A stretch of 64,000 nucleotides of DNA from Corallochytrium limacisporum (Eukaryota > Opisthokonta), in contig PDIP01000064.1 of assembly GCA_002811645.1 (NCBI GenBank), forward strand, positions 30,521 to 94,520, given 5' to 3'. Within the stretch, counting starts at the first letter, position 1, and each line of letters begins with the position of its first letter. The translations under genes were made by a program, and so were the position numbers. Shown here piece by piece: positions 31,719 to 44,700 of this stretch. The notes beneath the pieces are model-generated. The model worked only from the letters and a program-made list of their open reading frames with translations, ran no database searches and was not told the DNA's origin.

Positions 31719-34700
31719 TGTGTTCCTCTTTGTCTGCTCTCTATCCCGTTTTGCATATGGACTATAACTCTACTGCTCTGCGGACCATGACCACATCGCG
31801 CAACATGAACCACTCGTACCTTGTCCGCGCCAGATCTTTCACAAAACACGCTCTGTGTCAACCGGACACTGCTTTGGCCAGCCTGCCTTCCCCATTTCAG
31901 CCACCCCGCTCACTCACTTCGCTTGCTCTGGATTCAGCAAAATATTTCCAGCCAGTTGATGTCGAGGGCGGGCAAAGTATATGGACTCCCGATCTCCCCT
32001 CTCCCACACTCTTCCCCAGAGGTGAATGAAAATGGCAGGACGAAAAGTTCATTTGGCACAACGTACAAACTGGCACAAAGGTATCATTTTTCCTACGATA
32101 GGGTCCACCGATAAAGGAGGGGCGATCTCGCACCAGTTCCTCCTCCCGTTCTCTCTCGCCCAAAGGGTCTTCCGCCGTTGATGGAGGCGTCATCCCGTTC
32201 TATTGCGAATGTTCAGCCAGCATCCCGTGTTTTGATTCGTACCATCGCCTTGCAGTGACATGAGATGATCCATGTACAAGGGTCAGTGGATCCCATGATG
32301 GTCTGATTCGAAAACAGAGATTGATTGTGTGTGAGTTGTGTACGGTGTGGTGGGGTGAGGCGGTGTATGTGTAGTAGTGTGCAGTAATCTCTTGCTACAA
32401 CAACTGTCATCTTCCCGCAAGGCAAAGAGAAGGCAGGATATCAAAAAAGTTGACAAAATAAGAAAGCGGGTTAGCGATTGCCCCACCTCCCACACAATGA
32501 CCGTTACTCTGGGTGTCCACATCCTCACATGCGCAAGCGGACTGCCGAACATGCAGCAACGCCCCCAGTGCACCGGACCTTGGAGGTAACGGACCAAACG
32601 GCAAGACCCATTGTAGACCAAAAAAAAATAACCCAGACCCGATCCATGATTTATTGGTCCCATTAATGGCCCACCGAAATGTGTTCCTTATTCTTTTGGG
32701 TAAGGTCCTCCACTTTAGTGGGGAGGTAAGAAAAGAAAACGTAATCTCGCCGTTTAGACAAAGTACTACTCCGCAGGAAAGAAAGGAGGGGGGGGGGAGA
32801 CTTTAAACGACAGAAAAGTCACTTACCCCCAATCAAACACCTCCCCCCCCCCCGAAAACCAACCAACCAACCAACCAAATCATGGCAAAACTAAATTTCG
32901 ACTGCTGCTTCAAAAAACAGATCCGGCGGTATCCATATACTGCAAGCAGCTTACCCGGTTGTTTGGTGTGTTTCGCGGACAACACGCAGCCTCGCTCTCA
33001 CTTCTATTCTCTTACTTCTCTCAACTCTCTCACACAACACGCTCTCCGTGGCTCACGGACGACGAGCGAGCAAGCGCGAGAGCATGCCGGCAACGGAGAT
33101 CAACAAATCTCCAGATACAGAGACACAGCGACACACTCGCACTCACGCACACACGGAGCCCCGTGAGCGAGAGCGAGAGCGAGAATAGAAGAATATTAGG
33201 GAGCGGGTTTGGACGCGAGTGTGGGGAGTGTGAGTGTTTTAATACTGTTGCCACGGTCATGGCCCGCATTTGGCAAGGTCGTAACGTTCGGAACCAGCTG
33301 CGCAACTTTTCTATAGTTTCTTTTTCGTACCCCTCCGCCCCAACCCACCCCCCCTTCCTCCCGCTTTGGTGGCCAAGCAAAAATCGTTTTCCTATTCTAT
33401 AGCCTAGAAGGTACTCCGTTGCTGCCGGGCCGGTGGTTCCCGTGTATATTTTTGTAAGTTAACTCCCCCCGGGGCTTCCGCCGCCCACCAACTCTGTCCT
33501 TAAAGTCTTTCTAAGATCAATCTCCGTACTGAACTCCAATGAATGAATGCCAAAGCATGCGTTCATTTATTGAGAACGGTTTTGGGCAGGACATCCTGAA
33601 TTGTGTAAAAGGAAACGGATGGCTGGTACGGGGCTTCGATTTCATTACGTCGACAAAGCCACTCCCGCCCTTACACAACACCCACTGACGTGAACGGTAG
33701 GTCAAAGTACGTAACAGTATGGCTTCTGCGGTCGTCTCATGTGCGCCAATCTTGCTTTTCCTGGAGGATTGAATGGCATGTGACCCCCAAGCACACATAC
33801 TGAAAGGCTGACACTGGCCCTCGATTTGTGTGTGCGTTTGCGATGTCAACCCCGGGCAGGAGCCGCGGATTGACGCAGCACCTGTTGCACGAGCAACCGC
33901 CAAGGGAGAGAATAACTACTGCTAACAGGGAAAGAACCCCATTTCGCCCCCGCCCCACTGCGGATTGGGTAGAGGAAGAAACAGGGCAGGAAAAAGTTCT
34001 GGTGGGCAGTCAGGCGGAGACGGGGGGAGGAGAGAGAGGAAAGGGACAAGAGGGCTAGGAGAGAGAAGCCGGGAATTCCTCATCGGCGCGGGCGGGCGGT
34101 CGGACGTTAGTGATTCCTCCTTCCTAACCGTCGTTGCTCATCGCCGGCTGTCCTATTGTTAATGTACTTGCATCACCAGTACGTAACATGTCAAGGCATC
34201 AACTGGCATCCAAAGTGTACAAGATTGCCAGAGAAAACCGGGCAATGCCCTCCGACATCAACACTGGGACACATGCGGACTTGTCCGGTGTCCTCTTGCT
34301 CGGATACCCAGAAACAACCGACTTGAGCAGCGGCCTGAGTCGGCTAAAATTTCACCGTAGTACGGTACGCAGTTCCACCTTCCAAGGAATGGTGACGCCT
34401 CATTCATCGTCGTATGCCGAACCCTAAAGACTACGATGCAACCCTCCATCATTTTGAACAGCAATAGGGAGCTTAAAGAATGAAACAAGAAGGCTCATGC
34501 GAGAATTTACCACACTGTTAACGTCTGTCCATCTCCCCAAGACCAATACAGGTTTATTGAATGAATTGTGCCTTCCTGTACGCTCTGGGACCTGGCATAA
34601 TCACTCGATCGCTGGTACAATCCGTGGTGTCTAGATAAGTGAAGCTTCCTTGGTATGGTTAATATGAAGATGATGTCCATGTCTCAAACGAGAAAACGGA

Positions 34701-36869
34701 TAGGCAAGAACAAACAAGAGTGTTTCTTGGCCGGCCTTACGTAAGCGCGGAGTTAGTAAGCAACAGGCACCACTGGGGCAAAATTAGGGTTGTTGTGAGG
34801 ATATACACATAACAGCGAAAAGAAAAGCTCACATTGCACTACTGGCTGGCAGAGATACGGATAATTACTCGTCAATTACAGGCGCAGGTGTGACTGTCTG
34901 TGAGTGAACGTGTCCGTGTGTGACAAGGTTACAATCCAATGAGGTGCCAGCTTTTCAAGCATTACCCATTACCTATTAGGTCTGTTGGCGAAGAAGGATG
35001 GCTAATGATGCAGATGATATGGTCAGATAGCAACTGTCACTTGAGGCAGCAATTCGGAGCCGTTTATCTCATATCGGACCGCCTACAAGAAGCACATTTA
35101 TTGCTCCTGAGGGCAACATAGTTGACCAAGCAATACACTATTGTTTTTGGGAGTGGGCCCATAAATTCTTGGAGAGGATACAAATGGTATGCAATGATAA
35201 CCCGGCGGTATGGGTTTGCGAGTCATATCTTGAGTGTGGCTTTCTGATCGCCAGCACATGGTTAATGACGCGCCAACAACGATGATGTCCAGCTAAGTTA
35301 AAAGAAGCGCCCGCAGCCACACCAGGAACGTGTGAGAGAGCAACCTTAGCGGAGGAAGCTATCCGAGGAGGGCACATGCGAGGCCTGACCAACATCATCG
35401 TGTGGATGACGGGTTGTTTCTGGCAAAGCCTGGCCTATGCCTCCGGCGAATTGGACTTGTGTCAGTGTGTGCATTTGTCGAGCTGTCGTTTCTAAAAAGT
35501 CCGCGCCTGTGTTTTCCAGTAACCGTATAGTACAACAGAACACAATGGCAAAGCCACGCACACTCCGGCGCTGCCATATTTGACAGCCGAAGCAAAGGGT
35601 ATCACATTCCACATGCCCCCAGGCAAATTTCAACCACAGGAGAACTAGGCGACCACAACAAAAAAATACTCAGGGGACGATGCTGCGCTCCCCAGTTCAA
35701 GTGTGTAAGGGGCTCGGGACCCCATTTGGTCCGCACTCTGTGGGTATCATCTATCATTATCTAGAGATGTTGTGCTATTTTGTCACAACTGAGAAAACCG
35801 AGAAAATTATGACAGAAGCAACGGATACGGGTCCCTTTCACACAGGATGGTCCTTGAAAGACGACCGCGGGCCGGAGAGCGATACCCCCCCCATCCCCTC
35901 CCCCCCTTTCCCCATTGACGTTGCTGCTGTTTTTTTTTTATTTTTGGGTGGACAACAGAGGGCCGTGGTCTTAGACCAGCCCACACAGAAGGCACACTTT
36001 CCAGTAGTAAGACTACCATAAGAATGTCCAGGGCAGGGATCCCGATGACGATTCTCCCACACTGATGTGCGTCGCCGCTTCATAACGGTCCATCCCCTCT
36101 TTCGTCAATTTACCCTTGCCACTCCTTTATTTTCAGTTTCCGGAGTATGGCCCACAGCTTAAGTATGGAGTCGCCCGCACTTACGACGTATGCGTGCGCA
36201 GTTCCGTGTCTCAGAGGGGTGGCAGGGGGGAAAGGTGGATCAAAAATCAAGAGGCTTTGAGTTGCCTGCTGGCATCTCCTTCTTTTGCCTCGGCATTATA
36301 TTGGTCCTGAGCATCATCGGACTCTAGTGCTGGTTGTCAACCTGTTTTTGAACATTACCATGCCTTAACTTACGATAAGTATGGGTACCCGGTGTCCGTC
36401 CCTCCATATCGGTTAGAGCAGTCCGTAACGCTGCTAGAAATCTCCATAACGGCTCTCAGGCAAGAACTTTTGGTCTGGTGCGTAATCTTCTTTCATTAGG
36501 ACTATCGCTTGATCAGAAACAGAGGGAAACAGACTAAGTTTACATGCAACAACAGGATGCTTGAGTGTAGGATAGTTAATAGCCACTTGCATCGAGCTTA
36601 CAGCCATGGAGGAGGGAAAGCCCCGTTGAGAAGACGGTGTCGCAAACTTCGGAGTGAGAAAGTACATTCCATTTGAAACCGCCCTCGTACGAAGAACTAG
36701 TGACATACACACAAAGACAATACGAAGGCAGTGATTCGATGCTACTTGAGGATCCAGCTCTTGCTCACAGTGTATGTCATGCGGGCGAACTGTGGTATCC
36801 CTGTGTTGACCAAAACACGTTCGTTCATCTTCACTTGTTCGCACAGAGAAACTATTGACATACTCGAAT
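31719..36869. other. 5.1-kb gene-free spacer
   Basis: No gene recognised on either strand. 32.2-33.4 kb is rich in C-runs, CCAA and CT/CA repeats and purine tracts; 34.1-36.4 kb has ordinary composition but only short overlapping frames without domain character. The last 300 bp should include the promoter and leader of the SLC6 gene. I looked for tRNA-like B-box sequence and found none convincing. A stable non-coding RNA cannot be excluded by eye. Confidence 0.6.
32857..32879. repeat. CCAA tetranucleotide repeat
   Basis: Five to six tandem ACCA/CCAA units directly after a run of C in the spacer. Confidence 0.9.
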
Positions 36870-38882
36870 ATGGGTCTTCAAGATCAAGCTGTCGTCGATC
36901 GCGATGCGACACACACCTACTCGGGCCGTATGGCTTTCATTCTGTCGGCCATTGGCTTTGCTATTGGTTTGGGTAACCTCTGGCGTTTCCCAATCTACGT
37001 GTACCGTTATGGAGGCGGCGCATTTTTTATCCCTTACATCTTCGGTCTGATCTTCCTGGGTATGCCCCTGCTTTTGCTTGAAACTGGTATCGGTAACGCC
37101 GCCCAGGCTGGTCCCGTTGCTGCCTTTGGCTTTATCAACCCTCGGTTCCGTGGTATTGGTGCTGCGGCCGCCTACTGCGCTTTCGTGACTTGTACCTACT
37201 ACTCTTCCATTTTAGCATGGGGTTTGGTTTACCTTGTGGAGTCCTTCTACGACGAGCTGCCTTGGGCTGTCAATGTCGATCCGAGCCAGACCTACAATGC
37301 CTCCATCTTGGATGGCCCCAACGACCACTTCTATGATGATGTTCTGAAGAGTAGCGATCCCAGTGAGACTGAGATCATTGTCTCCAGTCTCTTTGCCGGT
37401 AACTTGATTATCTGGGTTGTGAGTTACTTGGCTGTCTTCCAGGGCGCGAAGATCACTGGCTATGTTGCCTACGTCACCGTCACTGCCCCCATCGTTTTGC
37501 TTTTGGTTATCCTCATCCGTGCCGCTTCTCTGGAGGGTGCTAAGGACGGTATCAACGTATACATCGGCACTTGGGAATTCTCCAAGTTGCAGGATGGTGA
37601 GATGTGGGTCAATGCCATTTCCCAGATCTTCTTCTCTCTTGGTGTAGGTTTCGCCTCGTTGATTGGTTTTGGTTCTTACACTCATCGGGGTTTCAATGTG
37701 GTCAGCAACTCCATCATTGTAGGCGTTGGTAACTCCGTCTTCTCTTTCTTTGCGGGCTTTGCCGTCTTTGAGATTTTGGGATGGTTCTCGAACCTGACAG
37801 GTGTGCCAATCCAGGATGTGACCCCTGCAGGTCCCTCCCTGACCTTCATTGTGTATCCCACTGCCCTGGCTGAGCTGCCTGCTCCCCAATTCTTCAATGT
37901 TCTGTTCTTCCTGACCATCTTCTTCCTCGGAGTTGATTCTCTCTTTGGATTGATGGAGGGTACTGTCGCCGGCATAAACGACACCAAATACCTGTCCTTC
38001 TTGAACCACGTGCCCAAGTTTAAGATCGGTGTGATCTTTGCATTTGGTTGGCTCTTCTCTATCTGGTACGTCTCCGATGCTGGACTGTGGCTCCTCGACG
38101 TTGTCGATCACTACGTCGCTAACTATGCCCTTCTTTTCGTTGGTTGCGCTGAGGCCTTTTCTCTGTCCTGGGTCCATCTTCACGACGACATGGTCGACCG
38201 AGTTGGCTTCAAATCTATGATGCTGTTTGAGATTGCCTACCTTGGTGGTATCTTTATTGGAACCATTGTCTGCATGTTCGTCACTGAGACCTTGGGCGGT
38301 GCAGCTGCTGTTGGCGTCGGTTTCGGCGTTGGCATTGGCGTCTTTGTTCTCCTAACTGCTCTTTCTGTTTCCGCCGCCATTTCTCACTCCGGTCTGTCTG
38401 TCATGGAGGTTCTGGACCTCCTGTGTAACTACCAGATTGACGATGTCCGCACCTGGATCAACAAGACTGTCACCCAGGGCTATACCAACGGAAACATGCA
38501 GATCCCCAGATTCTGGAACCTGATGATCAAGTTTGTCGTACCGGGTACCATCATTACTCTCATCCTTATCAACGCCCGCTACCGTGTGATCGATGGGCCT
38601 TTCGGTGGCTACCCCGACTTCTATACCTTCGTGGCCGCGCTCGTCATCCTCGGTGCTATTGGTCTGTTCATGCTCGGAGTTTTCTTCCCCGAGTGCTACG
38701 CACCGGCCGACGACGCTGTAGGTGGCGACTCTGAGGACTTTGGCGTCTCCGATAAGAAGAAGCCCTCCGAGGTAGAGAGTGTTGAGGAGATCTACGAATC
38801 CAACAAAGCCAGCACCACCACTACAGACGAGCTGTTCACTGATGCTAACCGTCAGGTTGACAACAACATTTACGTTGCCTAA
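36870..38882 (+). CDS. SLC6/NSS family sodium- and chloride-dependent transporter
   Basis: 670 aa from the first ATG (the open frame begins 15 nt earlier without one). Twelve membrane segments with the LeuT fold. TM1 carries AIGLGNLWRFP (31-41). The position equivalent to the amine-binding Asp of SERT/DAT is Gly33, as in amino-acid, glycine, GABA and osmolyte transporters. All chloride ligands known from animal SLC6 are in place: Tyr56 (TM2), Gln252 and Ser256 (TM6), Asn288 and Ser292 (TM7). LeuT instead has a Glu in TM7. Chloride-dependent, Na+-driven uptake of an amino acid or osmolyte is therefore inferred; the exact substrate is unknown. An extracellular loop with N-glycosylation sequons (NAS near 143, NLT near 308) and a polar Ser/Thr/Asp-rich cytosolic tail after 608 complete it. 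Codon use is strongly biased. It converges on SEC10. Confidence 0.95.
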   Translation: MGLQDQAVVDRDATHTYSGRMAFILSAIGFAIGLGNLWRFPIYVYRYGGGAFFIPYIFGLIFLGMPLLLLETGIGNAAQAGPVAAFGFINPRFRGIGAAAAYCAFVTCTYYSSILAWGLVYLVESFYDELPWAVNVDPSQTYNASILDGPNDHFYDDVLKSSDPSETEIIVSSLFAGNLIIWVVSYLAVFQGAKITGYVAYVTVTAPIVLLLVILIRAASLEGAKDGINVYIGTWEFSKLQDGEMWVNAISQIFFSLGVGFASLIGFGSYTHRGFNVVSNSIIVGVGNSVFSFFAGFAVFEILGWFSNLTGVPIQDVTPAGPSLTFIVYPTALAELPAPQFFNVLFFLTIFFLGVDSLFGLMEGTVAGINDTKYLSFLNHVPKFKIGVIFAFGWLFSIWYVSDAGLWLLDVVDHYVANYALLFVGCAEAFSLSWVHLHDDMVDRVGFKSMMLFEIAYLGGIFIGTIVCMFVTETLGGAAAVGVGFGVGIGVFVLLTALSVSAAISHSGLSVMEVLDLLCNYQIDDVRTWINKTVTQGYTNGNMQIPRFWNLMIKFVVPGTIITLILINARYRVIDGPFGGYPDFYTFVAALVILGAIGLFMLGVFFPECYAPADDAVGGDSEDFGVSDKKKPSEVESVEEIYESNKASTTTTDELFTDANRQVDNNIYVA

Positions 38883-39019
38883 ATAGTGGGTTTGACTGGA
38901 TGAAAACATGATCCAAAAACCATTAGCTTTACATACAAACTCATTTCACATACAGACTACAAAATAGCAATAATACAAAAAGGTACAAAACTACTGAAAA
39001 CAACCAATGACACAGGTAT

Positions 39020-41392
39020 TTATATAGATTCGTGATGGGCGAAAGGTGGACGAGGGGACCGCGTTCGCACCAAGGTGCCTCTGTAATCCGCGCGCTGTGC
39101 AATAAGCGACTGTAGGAAGCTTCTGGGCAGACGACTGAGATTTGATCCTTCGTCAAGAACAGCACGGACATTCTCCTCCTTCATTACAAAGACATTGCAA
39201 ACCTCATGTAGGAGGTGGAACGGCCCATCGAGGGCAGGCACTTTGAACTCATCAACAGTCTTCCTGTACTCCGCCATGTCTCGGCTGAGAATCATGCCAC
39301 CTACGGAACTTATGGTAAAACTACGCATGTGCTCCACAAGCATGCGATGGAACCTGGTCAATAGTTCGACGACGAAACGCTGGTAATTGACACCATCTAG
39401 GGAAGCCTGGAGCTTGACGCGAATGTTTTGCAGGTAGCCCACTGTCTTTTCGCAGGCCTTCGTAAGAGGTTTGCCGAGCATGCTGATGTCGTCTTCCGGT
39501 GGTCGATAGTCCTTTTTGTTCTGCGCGCTCAGCAATTTCTTCAAGTGCTCAAGGATGGCGAGCTGGACCTTTACCAGCGATTCAGCAATGCTATCTTCAG
39601 CCATGTCCTGGATCTTGTTCTTGCGATCTGTGATTTGGCGATGAATGTCATAGTGTCCACTAAGTAGCGGTTCAATCTGGTTGCGAAAATGAAGTTGCAA
39701 CAAGTGGAAGATGTAGTTTGCCACATTTGATATGTCAAAAATGTCTAAATTCGGTTCTCCTCGGACCGTACTTGAAACCCCGGAGCTGGCGCGGAAATAC
39801 AGTGCGTAAATTACATGGTCCACTCCAATCATGTCCAGTGTGGTCAGGTATACCCGACTTGCATGGTGTGCAAGTTCCTGCGGTGTCGATAGTTTCTGGA
39901 CACGTTCGCTGCTCTGCTGGGAGAGACTAATGATGCTCAGGGCTACCTCTGCACTCAACATAGTGCTTGACGCCAGGGCATCTCCTCCAAGAAATGAACG
40001 AACTGAGTAACGACTACGGTCAGCAAAGCCACTACTCAGGGAAGCACCACCCGCCAAGAACTTCTCCATGGCTTGAGTGTTTTCACTCAGCTTCACCCGC
40101 TGGTCGTGGTTAATCGATTGGTAGAATTCTTTCAGAATCGCTTGTGACTCCAGTTTGAGGTTGAAAATTTCGTCCTCGATGTAAGTTGCCGTGTATGTGT
40201 CCATGATCAGTTCACATAGACGCGATGTGAGGGAGACATCGTTGATCTCAAACTTGTTCATGCGCTCTGAGAGCTTATAGATCTGTTGGTGCAGAGTGGT
40301 CAAAATCTCAAGGTACAGATTCAAACCATCATGCTCCTTAATATCTTGCAGTACTCGGTCCACGTAGTTTTTGATCTTAATGGTAAAAACCTTTTCAATG
40401 AAACGTCCAATTACGTTCTCAGGGTCCTTGAAGATGCTGTGGATCTTTTCAACTTCTTGGTCGCATTCGTCGTAGATTTCAGCGAAAAAAGCTGTAATCT
40501 TTGCACTGTCCGGCGGCTTTGGCGGCTCAGGGAGCCTCAGTGCGGCTGGAGCGTCATCATCACCATCATCAAGTCGGTCATTGGGATCCGGAATGGTAAG
40601 GGGTGCTGGTGCCGTGGTCGCGCCGTACATGCCTCCTGAAGTACTCTCTTCCATGGCGTTTAGAAGGTACGGGTGGCGTGTGAGGTAATGATCCACACAC
40701 TGTGAGTAAGACTCAAAGGCAAAGAGGGTATGGGCGCACTCGCACATTACCTCAATGTCCTGTTCCTCGTAGGCTGTAATGTACTGGTTCATAAGATCAC
40801 GCTCGATCTCCGTGTACTTGTCTTGTACTGCCGCCCTCGCATCGTACCAGGCTTCGTTCTTGAATTCCCTACTAATTTCTCGCAGCTTGATGATAATCAT
40901 GGCTCCTTCATGAATCTTTTCTGGGTCGGTAAAGATAGAGTCCAAACGCTTGTCCTTGGCATCCCTGAACTGTGCAAAATAGTTCATGAGGCTCTTGCAT
41001 TCCTCTGCCCTAGTGCGCTTGGTGTGAAGCTGCTCCAATTGCTCACCGACGAAAGTCGCACGACCGCTGACTGCCTTCACCCGTTCATCAATATCATTGA
41101 AATTCTTTATGATGTTAGACCACCGATGAGTGACTTCGTTCAGGATATTCGTGTGTTCTTCTTTGGTATCTTTGTAACTTGTCTGCAGCATTTCCACGTC
41201 TGTTGTGGCCGACTCGCTAAGCCGTACAATATCCACGATTGCGCCCTCGAACGTAATGAGCAAAATATCGGGATCAAAATGACTGCCTTCTGTCTTTGAC
41301 CTCAAAACCACCTTGCGGTACAGTCCATCGATGAAGTCTTCTTCACTGAAGGGCTCAGTAAAGTCTGTTGCTGTCAGCTGTCTTGTCGACAT
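39020..41392 (-). CDS. EXOC5: Exocyst complex component Sec10/EXOC5
   Basis: 790 aa, ATG to TAA, intronless. The exocyst tethers secretory vesicles to the plasma membrane; Sec10 links the Sec15 end to the rest. The N-terminus (EPFSEEDFIDGLYRKV, 13-28) and the following long helices follow the Sec10 pattern, including a segment LEQLHTKRTRAEECKSLMNYF around 118-138, an FTDPEKIHEGAMIIIKL segment near 150-166, and FAFESYSQCVDHYL near 222-235. The C-terminal half is all-helical (CATCHR-type rods). Compared with human EXOC5 (708 aa) there are polar inserts near 248-290 (Pro/Asp-rich) and 440-470. Its 3' end is 137 bp from the SLC6 stop. Confidence 0.93.
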   Translation of the reverse strand: MSTRQLTATDFTEPFSEEDFIDGLYRKVVLRSKTEGSHFDPDILLITFEGAIVDIVRLSESATTDVEMLQTSYKDTKEEHTNILNEVTHRWSNIIKNFNDIDERVKAVSGRATFVGEQLEQLHTKRTRAEECKSLMNYFAQFRDAKDKRLDSIFTDPEKIHEGAMIIIKLREISREFKNEAWYDARAAVQDKYTEIERDLMNQYITAYEEQDIEVMCECAHTLFAFESYSQCVDHYLTRHPYLLNAMEESTSGGMYGATTAPAPLTIPDPNDRLDDGDDDAPAALRLPEPPKPPDSAKITAFFAEIYDECDQEVEKIHSIFKDPENVIGRFIEKVFTIKIKNYVDRVLQDIKEHDGLNLYLEILTTLHQQIYKLSERMNKFEINDVSLTSRLCELIMDTYTATYIEDEIFNLKLESQAILKEFYQSINHDQRVKLSENTQAMEKFLAGGASLSSGFADRSRYSVRSFLGGDALASSTMLSAEVALSIISLSQQSSERVQKLSTPQELAHHASRVYLTTLDMIGVDHVIYALYFRASSGVSSTVRGEPNLDIFDISNVANYIFHLLQLHFRNQIEPLLSGHYDIHRQITDRKNKIQDMAEDSIAESLVKVQLAILEHLKKLLSAQNKKDYRPPEDDISMLGKPLTKACEKTVGYLQNIRVKLQASLDGVNYQRFVVELLTRFHRMLVEHMRSFTISSVGGMILSRDMAEYRKTVDEFKVPALDGPFHLLHEVCNVFVMKEENVRAVLDEGSNLSRLPRSFLQSLIAQRADYRGTLVRTRSPRPPFAHHESI

Positions 41393-41771
41393 TGTTTTCG
41401 GTCCAGTCTATGTCTCTATCCCCAATCACATGATTATCTAAATTAAAGCCAATGTAGTTCTATGTGTCTCTATCGAAACGCTCTTGAACCACCAATGGTT
41501 TGGTAGCAGTTTGCGTGCAAGTACCTTGTCACAACAAACTCGGCACGCCTCCACCTACACAAATTGCCAATGACCGCCAACGCTGGCAACCCGGCCGTCC
41601 CTACCCCTCCGGGGCCCCGCTCCCTTTAGGGACAAGTGAAAACAGGTTTACCGCTGATAGTACACGGCGCAGTCCAATGGGAGAGATACGGACGAGCACA
41701 AAGAGGGAGGGAACATGACAAACCCAGGTCAAGGGGCATTGGGACATGGATTGATTGTTTGCGCTCTATTC
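41393..41771. other. Short spacer between SEC10 and CABIN1
   Basis: About 380 bp holding the SEC10 promoter side and the CABIN1 3' end. No gene seen. Confidence 0.6.
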
Positions 41772-44700
41772 TTACTTTACTTTCTTCTTCTCAGCTAGTT
41801 TCTGTGCGCGTGCGAGCGCGTCTTCAAGTTCTTTGCCATCGACGGCATTGAGGACGGTATTCCAGGTGATGGCTTCTCTGAGACAGATGGACATGTGGCG
41901 GTTCAGGTAGTCATACTCTGACTCATCAGACACTACAATGCGGTTCTGTCCCTTTGTTTCCTTGCTTGCAGGCTTTACCTTGGGCTCATCTGCATCCTGA
42001 GTAGCTTCATCTAGTGGGGCTTGCGTTGTATCATCATCCTCGGCCTTGTCCACATCCATGCCAGAGCTGGCCTGCTTGGCGTCATTTCGCAGCTGTAGCA
42101 GTTTCTTGGCCTCTTCATCTTGTTTCCTTAGGAATTTGGGTTTCAGCTCCTGACCAGACTCCATGTCCTCCAGACATTCCAGCAGCATGTCTATATACTG
42201 CTCCAGCAGCTTCGATTTCATCGCTGGGACATCACTTGCACGCATGTACTCCCACATCTCTTTCTCATCGATCTCGGCGACGACGAGCTCGCAGACACGG
42301 CGTGCGGTCTTAACGTAACGCAGCCGGTACAGGAGCTCCATATAGAAGAGCAGGTAACGCGGAGCATATCCAAGGTATGAACCAGGACGGTCAATATCAT
42401 ATTCCTTGCGATTCTGTCGCCAGAGCTGGAAGAATCGCTTTTCACCGCTGCGACTCTTACTCTTAGTCTTCTTCTTCGTCTCAAAAATCATTTGCATATG
42501 CTCAAGGGCAAGAAGCACATTCCCGTGTGAAGTGGAGGATGCGTAGATCATGGCCAGGCGGTACCGGGCCTTAAAGTAATACTTTTCCCGCTTCAGCAGA
42601 TATTGCAGCAAGTAGATTATCATATGGTGGAATTTGGCCGATGGCTTCTGCTCATCACCTTTCGCTGGCTCCCAGCGCTGGAACGCTGCAGAGGGAATCA
42701 TCTCCATAAACTCAATGGCTTTCTCGTCTGTAAGGACACGGCGCTGCACATTTTTCCACGCCAAAGAAATGACACGATAAATCGCACATACCGAGTTGTG
42801 CTTCATCCTCTTGTGGCAGTCGGTGTAGTACTCCACAGCCTTCCTTAGATCTTCTTCCATGTTGCCACGCTTGGCCAGACGCTCTGTACATTTCCCGAGC
42901 ATGTACAGAGTTGCCTCCTTTGCCACGGGAGGTTGCTCACGAGCTATCTCCTTCTCGCATTCGAGGTCACGGAGATTCTCTAGGCACTTCTTGGCATACA
43001 GGATAGGCGATTCATCGAAATGAAAAGCGACAAAGGAGGGAGGGTTGCCCCCCAGACGGATTTCCTTTGGCTTGTCAATCATTTGCTTTCGTTCCACACA
43101 GTATAAGAGGTACGCACATTTTAGGAGAAGAGCCTCCTTGTTGTCAGAGCCCTTCTCAGTTTGCGTCTTTGCGAGATCAAAACATTCATTCATGGAGTTA
43201 CCGGCGATAACAGCATTTCTGCATAGCAGAGGCTCTGACAATGCGTACCCGGTAGAGTTCATGGCAGTCTCCCAGCTTGTATAGTGTGTCAAACTAACCG
43301 CATGCCAGGTGGTCAGTCGTTCCGGATTCAGCGCCAGATCTCGCAAGAGTTGTAGATTCGAGTCAGTCAGGGACTGGTTGATGTCAAAGCGATGACGGTC
43401 AAGCATCCTGTGGGCCTCATTGTGGGTGTTACCAGGAGTCTTTGCCGACGGCGTCTTCTTCTTCACACGGTCAGATTCATTGGTGCTCCATGCCATCTTG
43501 CAGAAACCATAGACAAAGTAGAACTGTGAGACCACATCCTTTGGGAATACTTTCATAACCTCCTGAGGAATTGTTTCAAACACATCACCCGTTCGAGACA
43601 GATTCCGCTGGCCCAGCAAATATCCGCGGATTCCCTCCACCTTCTCTTCTAGTTTGCTCAAAAACTGTCCCTTGAGACTAGCTTTTGCAGATATACTGGG
43701 CTCTGCATCCAGATAGATAAAGTGAGCAGCAATGTCGATCAAAAGATCCTCAATGACGAATCCTACAGACTGATCACGGTCAATCTTGTCGAAAATGTAA
43801 GGGGCAATATTGCGGAATACCAGCATGGCACATCCCCGAGACTTAAATAGATCCTCGACAACTTCTCCAGGATGGTGTTCCTTGTTGACGCGTCCATTTC
43901 GTTGTCGTTGAATCTTGAACCCAGCAAGGCACCATAGTGTTTGCTGGTGAATCGTTCGCGGAAGTACATCACTGTCCGTGTTGATGTTGTCATGCTTCGA
44001 AAGATGGAATGCAGAGAGCTTGAGGAAGGCTAATTTCTTTGCCTTACAGACACTGTGTGCCGCTAGATCCTCATGGAGAATGCCGATTAGACGCAATGCA
44101 TCCACAGATGAAATGGTAGCATCATCGTTCTCATCTTGTTGACTCTTTGCACGAGACTCTTCGTCCATCTCAGGAAGAAACATAGCAATGGCCTGCACAA
44201 CAGCTTCTTCTGCAGCAACTCGAGCAGCCTCTTCTTCACGACGTTTCTTCTCCTCAGCGGCCTTTGCTGCTTCACGTGCTTTACGGTCTTCTTCCTCATG
44301 CTTTTTTTGCTGCCGACGAGACCGTCGGACATGGGGAGTCTCGCTATCACTTTCATCTGTGTCTGCATGACTCTGTGGAGCTGTGGAGTCCTTCTTCTCC
44401 TTTTCATCTTCCTCATCTTCGTCTTCCTCGTCCTCTTCCTTGTTCTTGTCTACGTCCTTGTCCTTATCCTTGTCTACGTCCTTGTCCTTGTCTTCGGCAT
44501 CGCTATCCTTGTCTTCGTCTTTCGTCTTCTCGGACTGGTCTGGTTGTTTCACATCAATGCGCCAAATGGTGGAGAGCTGTAGTAACATGCGCAAAGCACA
44601 AGTTGCCGTTACGTCGAGAGTTTCACTGAGCTTGCTTGCAACGACAGTAAAATTTTTCGGCAATGCTGCTATGCGTCGACGACAGTGGATGTACAGCTGG

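Noticed and set aside
37212-38183. Minus-strand open frame of 323 codons antisense to the SLC6 gene
   Set aside because: A shadow of a membrane protein gene; the sense strand carries all SLC6 motifs.
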